Shown: positions 6,447 through 12,483 of the stretch, piece by piece
How the letters are laid out: every line of letters starts with the position of its first letter
Position numbering within the stretch: the stretch's first letter is position 1
Origin: Baffinella frigidus
Lineage: Eukaryota > Cryptophyceae > Cryptomonadales > Baffinellaceae
NCBI GenBank assembly: GCA_026770585.1
Contig: MU646343.1
Coordinates: forward strand, 202,569 to 215,051
DNA: 12,483 nucleotides
Direction of reading: 5' to 3'
Translations under genes and position numbers: made by a program
The notes under the pieces: model-generated
Database searches by the model: none
Seen by the model: the letters and a program-made list of their open reading frames with translations, nothing else
What the model was told of the DNA's origin: nothing

Positions 6447-9400
6447 ATGCTCCTGCAGCGGGCAAACACAGCGGCTGTCCTCGCCCTCATATGTGCGGCG
6501 TCAGTGGATGCCTTCCTGGCTCCCATGGGCGGCGTGGCGCAGCTGTGCGCGGCGCGGTCGCGCAGTGTGGCTTCACGGGGGAAGGTGGCGATGGCGCAAT
6601 CGTCTACTGCTACCGGGGCGCTGCGGGAGGCGCGTGCTGCCAAGGACATGCGCTTCAACAAGCTCGGTGACTCGGACCTTCTGGTGTCGGAAGTCTGCCT
6701 GGGTATCTCGACCCTCCCCCCCCCATCTCCTGATTCTCCCCGCCCCTGGCCGGGGGGCTCTCCACGCGTATGCTGCCGCGGCGAGAAGGATCAACGTGCA
6801 CACAACTCTTTCGTCGCGCTCGCGGGACTTCACTCAGGCAGAGCTAAAGAGTCCCTGTCCGGATCCGACTCAGGAAAACAGACCCGGCAGTCCCCGCGCT
6901 CGATCGCAGGTGCACCAGGGGTCTGACCCCTGGTGCACCTGCCAGCGGCCCCTGGCGCGCCTGAGCCTTGGGCACGCGCGTCAGGGAGGCGTCAGGGAGG
7001 GAGACGTGTCCTGACGCTCGGGCAAATGCGCGGCAGGGACGATGACGTGGGGCAAGCAGACCTCGGAGCAGGACGCGCTCGACCAGCTCAACCTCTCCTT
7101 CGACGAGTACGCGCCCCTTCCCACCCTTCAGGCCCTGAGTACGCCCCTACCGGGCTGGCGAGGCCCTTCAGGGCTGGGTTGAAGCGGCTGAGGCGTTGGT
7201 TGGTGCGAGTAAGCATGTCGGGACGGATGCGTGTGGGAAGGAACATTCACTCAACGTCAGAACCCCCTCACCCCCCCCTCGCACGACTCTTGTCTAACCA
7301 CTCGATGCCCTTTTGACCCTGCACAGGGCCTTGCCAGCCCTGGTGTACTGGATTTTCTGCTCTCAATGTTTTATGTGGCGGCCCCAGTTTTGAGCGAGGC
7401 AGAGCTAGCATTCCTTTCCTGGGTTGGGTGGCTCCTTGATGATTCGTGACGACCAGCTGAAACCTCGCCCCTACCCATAACCTAGCTCTGTCTCAGTCTA
7501 TTTGGTCTCGCCAATCTGGTGGGGTTGGGCTCTTTTCCGCTCCAAAGTGGGCGGGTGTGTATCGCACACCCAGCATGTCAACTTGAGAACAGTCGGTCAA
7601 CCCGAGTGAGGCAGCGCTAGGCAGCGCACGATGGCGCCTCCACGCAGCTGGCTACGAAGGGATTCTTGGTGGCTGAGCCACCAAGAATCGGTTCACAGAT
7701 CCGTAGGAAATCCGCTATGTCCCTACGGATAGCCGGATGGCCGTAGGGTCCTATGGATTATTCACTTGTGGGTTGGATTTCCCACTTGTTCACGAAATCC
7801 CTTGGTAGTCCGCTGTGTGGATCCTCTCACAGCCACCCGCTCAACAACGACCCCCTCTCCCCGCGGCCCTAAACCCTAAACCATGACCCCCAAACCCCAA
7901 ACCCCAAACACTGAACCCTCAACCCCAAACCCTAAACCCCACACCCTAAACCCCAACCCCCCAACCAGGTATGGCGTCAACTTCCTCGACACCGCGGAGG
8001 GCTACCCGATCCCCCTGCAGCCCTCCACTTCAGGTTACGACCCCCCCGTCGTGTCTATATCCCCTCTCTCTCTCTCTCTCTCTCTCGCTCGCTCTCTCTC
8101 TCTCTCTCTCGCTCTCCCCCTCACTCTCTCCCTCTCTCTCTCTCTCTCTTTGGACGCAGGCTGACGCGACGGCAGCCTATCCCGTAAGTGGCCAGCCGGT
8201 CAAAATTGACCCGCAAGAGGTCCTAGGCAGGTACTAGGGCCCTACCGTAGGGCGTATGATCCTACTGGGCACTTAAGGGGTATATCCTCGATTTCTCAAC
8301 CCTCACCCCCAAACCCTCATTCAGGCGCGACGGATTTAATGATCGGAAAGTGGTTGAAAACGCGCGAGAGGAGCAAGGTTATCGTTGCGAGCAAGGTAGC
8401 CCAAAGTCCTTCATCTTCCTTCCATATTACTCCCGAGGCTAGAAATGTGTGCGCGTATCGTCCCTTTTCTTCTTCTTCAGCATGGCTATTTCCATCGAAA
8501 AATACAAGAATAGAAATGGGCGATCGAAAAGTCTAAGAGCCGGCGGGCCCACCTAAGGGATGTTTTTTAGGGGCACTCTATGGGCACTGCTTTTTCTACA
8601 AAGGCACCTTATTGACAAAGGCATGGGTTCAGGTTTCAGGTTTCAGGGTGCAGGGTCAGGGTTCGGTGTTGAGGGTGCAGGGTGGGGGGATAGGGATTAG
8701 GGTTCAGGGTGTAGGGTTCAGGGTCCAGGGTGAAGGCTTTCTTAAAAAAGACTGCGTGCGAGAGCCTCGACAGTCTAGGGCCTGTGCCCGTGGTCTTGGT
8801 ATTCTCGATGCTTTGTGGGTAACCTGGCCCAGTTGGTCCCGCCTCACAAGACAAGTCTCCTTTCTCTCTCTCTCTCGCCTCGCTGGTTGACTAACCCGGA
8901 CACGTTTTGTACCATGGCGAGACCTACTCTGGGAAGGATTAGTACCAGGAAGAGGTTGGGTTGGTCATCTGTGTCGGGGCTCTGACTGAGTGGCGTGACT
9001 GGCTGAAGGACTGACTGACTGACTGATGGACTGATTGACGGACTGGCTGACTTACTGTGACTGGCTTGACTGGCTGAAGGACTGACTTGACTGACTGATG
9101 GACTGACTGGCTGACTTACTGAAGCACTCACTCACTCACTCACCAGGACGAGACCTCCTCGGACCACCGTAGGGCCCTAGGCATAGGCCTGTAGGGTCCT
9201 AGGGGGGGGCGGTTTCTTATGAGCGAGGTACCCCTGTACTCTGGGAAGGATTAGTACCAGGAAGAGGTATATTCTAGCTCTGTCTGACTTTTATTTTGGC
9301 TCGTCCTAAAGGCCTTATATTCGCCCTTTTGTACTGGATTTCTTCTCTTGAATATTTCAAGGACGAGCCAGAATGAAACTCAGACAGAGCTAGATATTTA

Positions 9401-10358
9401 GTCAACTCCCTCTGGGCTCTGGCGTGTTGCGGTGCCGCGCCGGTTGACTAATCCGGGTAGGGTTTGTACCAGGACGAGACCTCAACTTGGCAACTTTGTG
9501 TACCAGGAAAAGCTGCGATCGGGACTCATAACCTCCGGGTCTCTCTCTTCAGGTGTGCGGGACGTCGAAGCAGAGAGAGAGACAGAGAGAGATAGAGAGA
9601 GAAGCGAGAGAGGAGCGAGAGCGCGAGGAGAGAGAGAGAGAGAGAGGAGAGCGAGAGAGAGAGAGAGAGATAGGACAGAGAGAGAGAGTGAGTGAGAGAG
9701 ACGCTACCTGTTGCGGGGGCTCATAACGTATCGGGACTCTCTTCAGGTGGGCTCGTAACCTAACGGCTCTCTGCAGGTGTGTGGGGCGTCGAAGCGGCTC
9801 AACTGGTTCCGCGACGACAAGGCCGCCACCCGCGTCACCAAGAAGCAGGTTGCGAGCCCCCTCCCTGAAAAACTCTAAATCCTGAACCCTGAACCCTAAA
9901 TCCTGGACCCTACACCCTACACCCTACACCCTACACCCTACACCCTACACCCTACACCCTACACCCTCAGCCGCCACCCGCGTCACCAAGAAGCAGGTTA
10001 CGAGCCTTCCCTTTTCTCCTGCTGTATCAGGGGTAAGTCCTTTCTACTGCTGTATCAGGGGTAATCGGGGGCAAAAGTTGACAACCCCCGTAAAGTAGAC
10101 AAGGCGGCCACGCGCGTCAACACGCAGCAGGTTGCGAGCATCATCCCCCGTACAGTAGAAAGGACTTACCCCTGATACAGCAGTACAAAAGGGATGGGTA
10201 CGTCCTTTCCCCGTACACCGGTTGACTGATCCTCGCTGATCCTGCGAACAACGCCTGCCCGGTTGACTAAAAAAAGCGTGCCCGGTTACAGGACGTCTTT
10301 GACCTGAACCCCAAACCCTAAACCCTGAACCTCAACGACAACAACTACAACTACAACT

Positions 10359-10431
<73 letters not shown>

Positions 10432-11694
10432 ACCTCAACAACAAACAACAACACTAAACGACGCGCGGGGGCCCTTGTTTGCAGGTGAAGGAGAGCGTGG
10501 AGAAGTCACTCAAGCGCCTGGGGGTGCGTTCCCTACACCCAAAACCCAAAACCCGGAACCCGAAAATCCGAAACCCGGAAGCCGTGCTTTCCCTACACCC
10601 GAAACCCGGAACCCGGAACCCGAAAATCCGGAACCCGGAAGCCGTGCTTTCCTTTCCCTACACCCGAAACCCGGAAGCCGGCAAATCCGAAACCCCGAAC
10701 CCAGAACCCCAGACCTGAGACGCGAGACCCGAAACTCGAAGCCCCAAACCCGAAACTCGGCACTCGAAACCCCGACGCTCCAACCCCAAACCCCAAACCC
10801 CAGCCCCAAAACAGAAAACCTGAACCTAAACCCTCCCGTGTGGCGCAGACGGACTATATCGACCTCCTGCAAATCCACTGGCCGGACCGCTACGTGCCGC
10901 TTTTCGGGCCCAACAAGTACGACTACCGCCTTGAGGTCACCTCCAATAACCCCTTAATCCGTATAACCCCTTAAGCCTAATAAACCGCCTCGAAATCGAA
11001 CCGTCTGCCGAAGTAAATGGCTCAAGCTGCAGCTTCAATTTGATCCTTTTCGGAGGACCTTGGGGCAACAAATGAAACTACTTGCCGCTTTTCGGGCCGA
11101 ACAAGTACGATGACCGCCTTGAGGTCACGCCCAATAAACCCTCAAGCCCAATAAACCCTAAACGCCTAATAAACCCTAAACCCGACACCCAGAACCCCAA
11201 ACTCCAAACCACGAACCCCAAACTTAAACCCCAAAGCTAAACCCGAAACTTGAATCCCGAAACCCGAAACCTATCCCCAAACCCGAAAACCTGAACCCTA
11301 ACCCCGGAACCCCGCAACCCTAAACCCTTACCCGAAATCCTCAACCCTGCCAACCCGAAATCCTCGACCATAAATGCTAAATCCTAAATCCGAAACCCGA
11401 AACCCGAAATCCTCAACCCCAAACCCCAAACATCAAACCCCAAACCCCAAATCCCAAACCCTCAACGTGCACAACAGGTGGCGGCGGTGCCGTTCGAGGA
11501 GCAAATCCTCAACCTAAACCCTAAGCCCTAAACCCGAAACCCGATACCCGAAACCCGGTACCTGAAACGGGTACAACATTTGCTCCTCAACCCTAAACCC
11601 TGAACCCTCAACCTTAAACCCGGAACGTGTGCAACAGGTGGCGGCGGTGCCGTTCGAGGAGCAGCTCGAGGCTATGGCTGAGCTCATCCAGGAG
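6447..11694 (+). CDS. Tas-type aldo/keto reductase, plastid-targeted, 3' partial, eight exons
   Basis: Predicted NAD(P)H-dependent oxidoreductase of the AKR superfamily. Exons: 6447-6702, 7037-7106, 7969-8033, 8325-8395, 9777-9848, 10485-10523, 10849-10935, 11638-11694. All junctions are GT-AG and the 239 codons stay in frame (intron phases 1,2,1,0,0,0,0,0). Residues 1-22 form a signal peptide cleaved at VDA|FLAP; 23 to about 66 is Ala/Ser/Arg-rich, like a transit peptide. The enzyme core starts at about 68 (MRFNKLGDSDL, VCLGTMTWG). Visible tetrad: Asp116 (FLDTAEGYP), Tyr121, Lys154 (VIVASK), His201 (LLQIHWPDRYVPLFG, typical of Tas relatives). An in-frame TGA 18 nt upstream and A at -3 support the start. 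The C-terminal half, including most cofactor-binding loops, is outside the window. Substrate is unknown; the intron content is very unusual. Confidence 0.92.
6703..7036 (+). other. Intron 1 of the aldo/keto reductase gene
   Basis: GTATCT ... CGGCAG, phase 1, 334 bp. It is GC-rich and open in two frames by chance; reading through it would break the LG-TMTWG motif that the splice restores. It holds the 37-bp palindrome at 6906-6942 and a short GCGTCAGGGAGG direct repeat near 6980. Confidence 0.88.
6906..6942. repeat. Perfect palindrome with 18-bp arms and 1-base centre
   Basis: GCAGGTGCACCAGGGGTC, a single T, then GACCCCTGGTGCACCTGC. All 18 bases pair. It lies 94 bp before the exon 2 acceptor. 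In the transcript it would form a very stable hairpin; in DNA it could extrude as a cruciform. Confidence 0.95.
7661..7689. repeat. Perfect 13-bp hairpin
   Basis: GATTCTTGGTGGC, loop TGA, GCCACCAAGAATC. The right arm begins the block that recurs at 12228 in intron 8, where the left arm is missing. It may mark one end of a mobile or duplicated unit. Confidence 0.9.
7671..7850 (+). repeat. Block shared between intron 2 and intron 8, copy 1
   Basis: GGCTGAGCCACCAAGAA, CACGAAATCCCTT, AGTCCGCTGTGTGGAT and CTCTCACA with CCACCCGCTC are in the same order at 12226-12372. Both copies lie next to CCCTAAA/CCCCAAA-like DNA: this one before it, the other after it. The interior also has TCCGTAGG and CCTACGGA inverted repeats. 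Confidence 0.82.
7867..7966 (+). repeat. Telomere-like heptamers at the 3' end of intron 2
   Basis: CCCTAAA, CCCCAAA and CCCTCAA units run up to the acceptor CCAACCAG; the heptamer tract takes the place of a conventional polypyrimidine tract. Confidence 0.9.
8063..8151. repeat. (CT)n microsatellite
   Basis: An interrupted CT tract within intron 3. Open frames across it encode Ser-Leu repeats and are spurious. Confidence 0.95.
8178..8283. mobile_element. MITE-like element, family 2, copy 3 (inverted)
   Basis: The ends are TATCCCGTAAGTGGCCAG and, inverted, CTGGGCACTTAAGGGGTATA. The interior is the reverse complement of copies 1 and 2, with GGTCAAAATTGACC, AGAGGTCCTAGGCAGG and CCCTACCGTAGGGCGTATG. 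It sits wholly inside intron 3. Confidence 0.75.
8628..8737 (-). repeat. Telomere-like tract in reverse orientation
   Basis: TTCAGGG, TGCAGGG, TGTAGGG and TTAGGG-type units. This is the only such tract in the window with the G-rich strand on the + strand; all others show the C-rich strand. It probably inserted or inverted independently. Confidence 0.88.
8986..9141. repeat. Degenerate (ACTG)n tandem repeat
   Basis: GACTGACTGACTGATGGACT-type units with a longer period of about 60 bp (GGCTGAAGGACTGACT at 9000 and 9071), ending in CACTCACTCACTCAC. Confidence 0.9.
9157..9236. mobile_element. MITE, family 1, copy C (left end lost)
   Basis: It matches the right two-thirds of copy B (CCGTAGGGCCCTAGG through GAGCGAGGTACCCCTG), followed by TA at 9237-9238. 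The left inverted repeat and C run are absent. The flank ACTCTGGGAAGGATTAG is the same as at 8925, where TA is unoccupied, so the insertion followed the flank duplication or was lost from the other copy. Confidence 0.82.
9274..9393. mobile_element. 120-bp TIR element flanked by ATATT
   Basis: 34-bp terminal inverted repeats begin CTAGCTCTGTCTGA, and the two arms pair with three mismatches. ATATT lies directly on both sides (9269-9273 and 9394-9398), a 5-bp target duplication. A decayed relative lies in intron 2. There is no coding capacity. Confidence 0.83.
9521..9779 (+). repeat. Three copies of the exon 5 acceptor region
   Basis: Units of GGCTCATAACCT then CTCTCTTCAG|GTG occur at about 9521-9571, 9716-9748 and 9749-9779; the last is the acceptor used. 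The first also copies exon 5 coding sequence, GTGTGCGGGACGTCGAAGC, with two mismatches in 19, before the GA tract interrupts it. All three end in a plausible acceptor AG. Confidence 0.85.
9574..9701. repeat. (GA)n microsatellite
   Basis: An interrupted GA tract that begins within the first decoy copy of exon 5 and separates it from the later acceptor copies. Confidence 0.95.
9871..9969 (+). repeat. CCCTACA / CCCTGAA heptamer array
   Basis: Telomere-like heptamers in the C-rich sense, ending in about nine near-perfect CCCTACA units that abut the duplicated exon edge at 9970. Confidence 0.93.
9970..10006 (+). pseudogene. Duplicate of the exon 5 3' edge and donor (first copy)
   Basis: GCCGCCACCCGCGTCACCAA and GAAGCAGGTTACGAGCC match 9822-9858 with one mismatch across the exon end and the first intron bases. 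It carries its own GT donor and is preceded by CCCTCAG, a possible acceptor. If used, it would be a 28-nt cassette (9971-9998) that shifts the frame. Confidence 0.88.
10009..10193. mobile_element. Foldback element enclosing an exon 5 fragment
   Basis: 10019-10049 is the exact inverse complement of 10153-10183 (31 of 31 bases); with three mismatches the pairing extends out to CCCTTTT/AAAAGGG (10009-10193). The loop holds 10099-10139, a copy of the exon 5 3' edge with donor (36 of 41 bases identical to 9817-9857). CTGCTGTATCAGGGGTAA is also repeated in direct orientation inside the left side. It could be a foldback that captured exon sequence or an inverted duplication made during repair. Confidence 0.85.
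10334..10451. repeat. (CAA)n microsatellite
   Basis: About 35 trinucleotides of CAA/AAC with CTA interruptions at the left, inside intron 5 upstream of the exon 6 acceptor. Confidence 0.96.
10524..10848 (+). other. Intron 6, with 60-65 bp tandem repeat
   Basis: GTGCGT ... TGGCGCAG, phase 0, 325 bp, joining KSLKRLG to TDYIDLLQIHW. Units starting CCCTACACCC at 10531, 10591 and 10656 contain CCCGAAA/CCCGGAA heptamers and end in GGAAGCCGTGCTTTC. The remainder is degenerate CCCCAAA and CCCGAAA. Long open frames on either strand here come from the repeats. Confidence 0.88.
11079..11128 (+). pseudogene. Duplicate of the exon 7 3' edge and donor
   Basis: 46 of 50 bases match 10891-10940, including the GAG|GTCAC donor; the intron bases that follow (CCAATAA) also match. 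It still reads YLPLFGPNKYDDRLE in frame. There is no acceptor just upstream, so it looks like a partial copy rather than an alternative exon. Confidence 0.9.
11135..11470 (+). repeat. Degenerate telomere-like heptamers in intron 7
   Basis: A mixture of CCCTAAA, CCCGAAA, CCCCAAA and CCCTCAA, all with the C-rich strand in the coding sense. A similar tract fills 11505-11625. Confidence 0.88.
11464..11503 (+). pseudogene. Duplicate of the exon 8 acceptor and 5' edge
   Basis: 38 of 40 bases match 11624-11663: AACGTG, CAACAG, then 26 identical exon bases (VAAVPFEE). It then runs into CCTCAACC repeat DNA with a different reading. It carries an intact AG and so offers a competing acceptor 160 bp upstream of the real one. 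Confidence 0.9.
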
Positions 11695-11863
11695 GTCCGA
11701 AACCCTCAGATCTGACCCGAACTAAGATCCAACCCGAAACCCGAAACCCGAAACCCCGAAAATCCGAAACCCGAAACCCGAACCTGCCTGGCCCATGTTG
11801 CTCCCCTCCTCGTGGCTGGTCACGTCCTTTGTTCGTATCCGGTCACAGCGTTAGCGTCCATGG

Positions 11864-12002
11864 GCTCATCCGGGAGGTCTGAACCCCTACGATCTAACCC
11901 CGAACCCGGAACTCGATACCCGAAACCCCGAAACCCGAAACACCGATACCCGAAACCCGAAACCCGAAACTGAGGCTATTGCTGAGCTCATCCGGGAGGT
12001 CC
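11864..12002 (+). pseudogene. Two duplicates of the exon 8 3' edge and donor
   Basis: 11972-12002 matches 11668-11698 in 29 of 31 bases (EAIAELIRE followed by GTCC). A shorter copy, GCTCATCCGGGAGGTCT, lies at 11864-11880. Both copies share CGG where the exon has CAG, so one was probably copied from the other or from a shared intermediate. Confidence 0.87.
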
Positions 12003-12225
12003 CAAACCGAAAACTATACACCATAACCCCCCCCCCTAAACCCTCTTGCTGGTTACCCACTAAGCTCTAAACCAGAAACCCGCAACTTGAAACCCGAACC
12101 ACGAAACACGGAACCCGAAACACCAAACACCAAATCTCACACCCCAAAACCCAAAACCCACACCCCAAACCCCCAAACCCCCAAACCCCCAAACCCCAAA
12201 CCCCACACCCCACACCCCAAGGGAA

Positions 12226-12372
12226 GGCTGAGCCACCAAGAAGCATTTCTCACTTGTGGGGTATTCACGAAATCCCTTTGAAGTCCTAACTTCAAGGGTC
12301 CACACGACTACCTAATCCTTAGTGTCCCCACACAAGTCCGCTGTGTGGATACTCTCACAACGCCACCCGCTC
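12226..12372 (+). repeat. Block shared between intron 2 and intron 8, copy 2
   Basis: GGCTGAGCCACCAAGAA, CACTTGTGGGG, TTCACGAAATCCCTTTG, AGTCCGCTGTGTGGAT, CTCTCACAAC and GCCACCCGCTC match 7671-7850 in order. The region between the matched blocks differs in length. A minor hairpin, GAAGTCCTAACTTC, lies within. Confidence 0.82.
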
Positions 12373-12391
12373 CATCAAGTCTCCCACTCAA

Positions 12392-12483
12392 CACCAAACA
12401 CCACACACCAAACACCAAACACCAAACACCAAACACCAAACACCAAACACCAAACACCAAACACCAAACACCACACACCAAAC
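12392..12483 (+). repeat. (ACCAAAC)n heptamer array at the right edge
   Basis: About twelve near-perfect 7-bp units, a variant of the telomere-like heptamer. It continues beyond the window. Confidence 0.95.

Larger units (their letters stand above)
7107..7968 (+). other. Intron 2 of the aldo/keto reductase gene
   Basis: GTACGC ... CAACCAG, phase 2, 862 bp. The donor context GAGTACGC recurs at 7137-7144, a short copy of the exon edge. Then come a degenerate relative of the 9274-9393 element (about 7323-7411, plus CTAGCTCTGTCTCAG at 7483), a hairpin (7661-7689), a block shared with intron 8 (7671-7850) and CCCTAAA-like heptamers up to the acceptor. Confidence 0.88.
8034..8324 (+). other. Intron 3 of the aldo/keto reductase gene
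   Basis: GTTACG ... CATTCAG, phase 1, 291 bp. It contains a (CT)n microsatellite at about 8063-8151 and a complete family 2 MITE-like element (8178-8283). Splicing restores a Gly codon between PSTS and ATDLMIGKW. Confidence 0.88.
8882..9270 (+). repeat. Duplicated GGTTGACTAA ... GACGAGACCT block
   Basis: GGTTGACTAACCCGG, TTTTGTACCA, GCGAGACCT and ACTCTGGGAAGGATTAGTACC (8882-8960) recur in part at 9143-9270 and again at 9442-9482. In the second copy the join GACCT-ACTCTGGG is interrupted by the truncated family 1 MITE, so 8920-8945 is its empty-site counterpart. Confidence 0.8.
8396..9776 (+). other. Intron 4 of the aldo/keto reductase gene
   Basis: GTAGCC ... CTCTGCAG, phase 0, 1381 bp. It joins VIVASK to VCGASKRLNWF. 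In order it contains G-rich inverted telomere-like DNA (8628-8737), an ACTG repeat (8986-9141), a truncated family 1 MITE (9157-9236), a TIR element with 5-bp duplication (9274-9393), a GA tract (9574-9701) and three copies of the acceptor region. Confidence 0.88.
9849..10484 (+). other. Intron 5 of the aldo/keto reductase gene
   Basis: GTTGCG ... GTTTGCAG, phase 0, 636 bp. It joins VTKKQ to VKESVEKSLKRLG. It contains two copies of the exon 5 3' edge (9970-10006 and 10099-10139), a foldback element, a CCCTACA array and a long CAA repeat. Confidence 0.88.
10936..11637 (+). other. Intron 7, with copies of both flanking exon edges
   Basis: GTCACC ... TGCAACAG, phase 0, 702 bp, joining KYDYRLE to VAAVPFEEQ. 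It contains a copy of the exon 7 3' edge (11079-11128) and one of the exon 8 5' edge (11464-11503), separated and followed by CCCTAAA/CCCGAAA/CCCCAAA heptamers. Confidence 0.86.
11695..12483 (+). other. Start of intron 8, runs off the window
   Basis: A GTCCGA donor follows AELIQE. The expected continuation of the family (a GK-(V/I)-R-type strand) is not found in the remaining 789 bp, so the next exon lies outside. The content is CCCGAAA/CCCCAAA heptamers, two copies of the exon 8 donor edge, the block shared with intron 2 (12228-12372) and an ACCAAAC array. Confidence 0.8.

Noticed and set aside
6286-7014. 242-codon plus-strand open frame across the aldo/keto reductase start
   Set aside because: It is out of frame with the conserved AKR exons, runs through intron 1 and shows no motif; it is a GC-rich shadow.
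7107-7112. Non-canonical GC donor for exon 2 after GAGTAC
   Set aside because: A normal GT donor at 7107 together with the acceptor at 7967-7968 gives the expected DEYGVNFLD sequence in frame.
8169-8237. Peptide SGQPVKIDPQEVLGRY, similar to one read on the minus strand at 2411-2638
   Set aside because: The similarity comes from the shared family 2 MITE DNA, read in opposite orientations; nothing else supports coding.
9288-9300. TATTTTGGCTC as a possible dinoflagellate spliced-leader relic
   Set aside because: Only about ten bases match the known leader's 3' part, and it lies within the arm of a TIR element; too short to support.
10475-10957. 160-codon Pro-rich open frame
   Set aside because: It is created by CCCGAAA heptamers and the 60-65 bp tandem repeat of intron 6, and overlaps exons 6 and 7 out of frame.

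Overview
The window looks like nuclear DNA of a eukaryotic alga with a secondary (red-lineage) plastid. Three observations support this. A gene is split into many short GC-rich exons by GT-AG introns. Its N-terminus reads as an ER signal peptide followed at once by a Phe at the cleavage site (VDA|FLAP), the classic bipartite targeting signal of complex plastids. Interstitial repeats resemble the CCCTAAA (TTTAGGG) telomere unit. I cannot fix the lineage: ochrophyte, haptophyte, cryptophyte, chromerid and dinoflagellate all remain possible. No bacterial, viral or organellar gene organisation is visible.

Layout. 1-1731: a GT/GA microsatellite, then two candidate 3' exons of an unidentified + strand gene (128-209 and 1454-1731). 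Between them lies 1.2 kb of tandem copies of the first exon's splice-donor end. 1732-6446: a gene-poor stretch of about 4.7 kb packed with small inverted-repeat (MITE/foldback) elements of at least four families, microsatellites, a CCCTAAA array (4441-4674) and dispersed repeat pairs. 6447 to the right edge: the one confident gene, a Tas-type aldo/keto reductase. Eight exons are visible (6447-6702, 7037-7106, 7969-8033, 8325-8395, 9777-9848, 10485-10523, 10849-10935, 11638-11694). They give 239 codons in one unbroken frame and include all four residues of the AKR catalytic tetrad. The 3' half lies beyond the window.

The most notable feature is how the introns are built. Several contain near-identical copies of the adjacent exon edge, including the splice site itself. 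Exon 5 has copies of both ends, exon 7 of its 3' end, exon 8 of both ends, and exon 2 a short donor copy. One exon 5 copy sits in the loop of a foldback element with perfect 31-bp arms. The upstream candidate gene shows the same pattern. The rest of the intron space is degenerate telomere-like heptamers (CCCTAAA, CCCGAAA, CCCTACA, ACCAAAC), microsatellites and MITEs. One MITE family can be defined unusually well, because an unoccupied duplicate of an insertion site lies in the same window and shows a TA target duplication.
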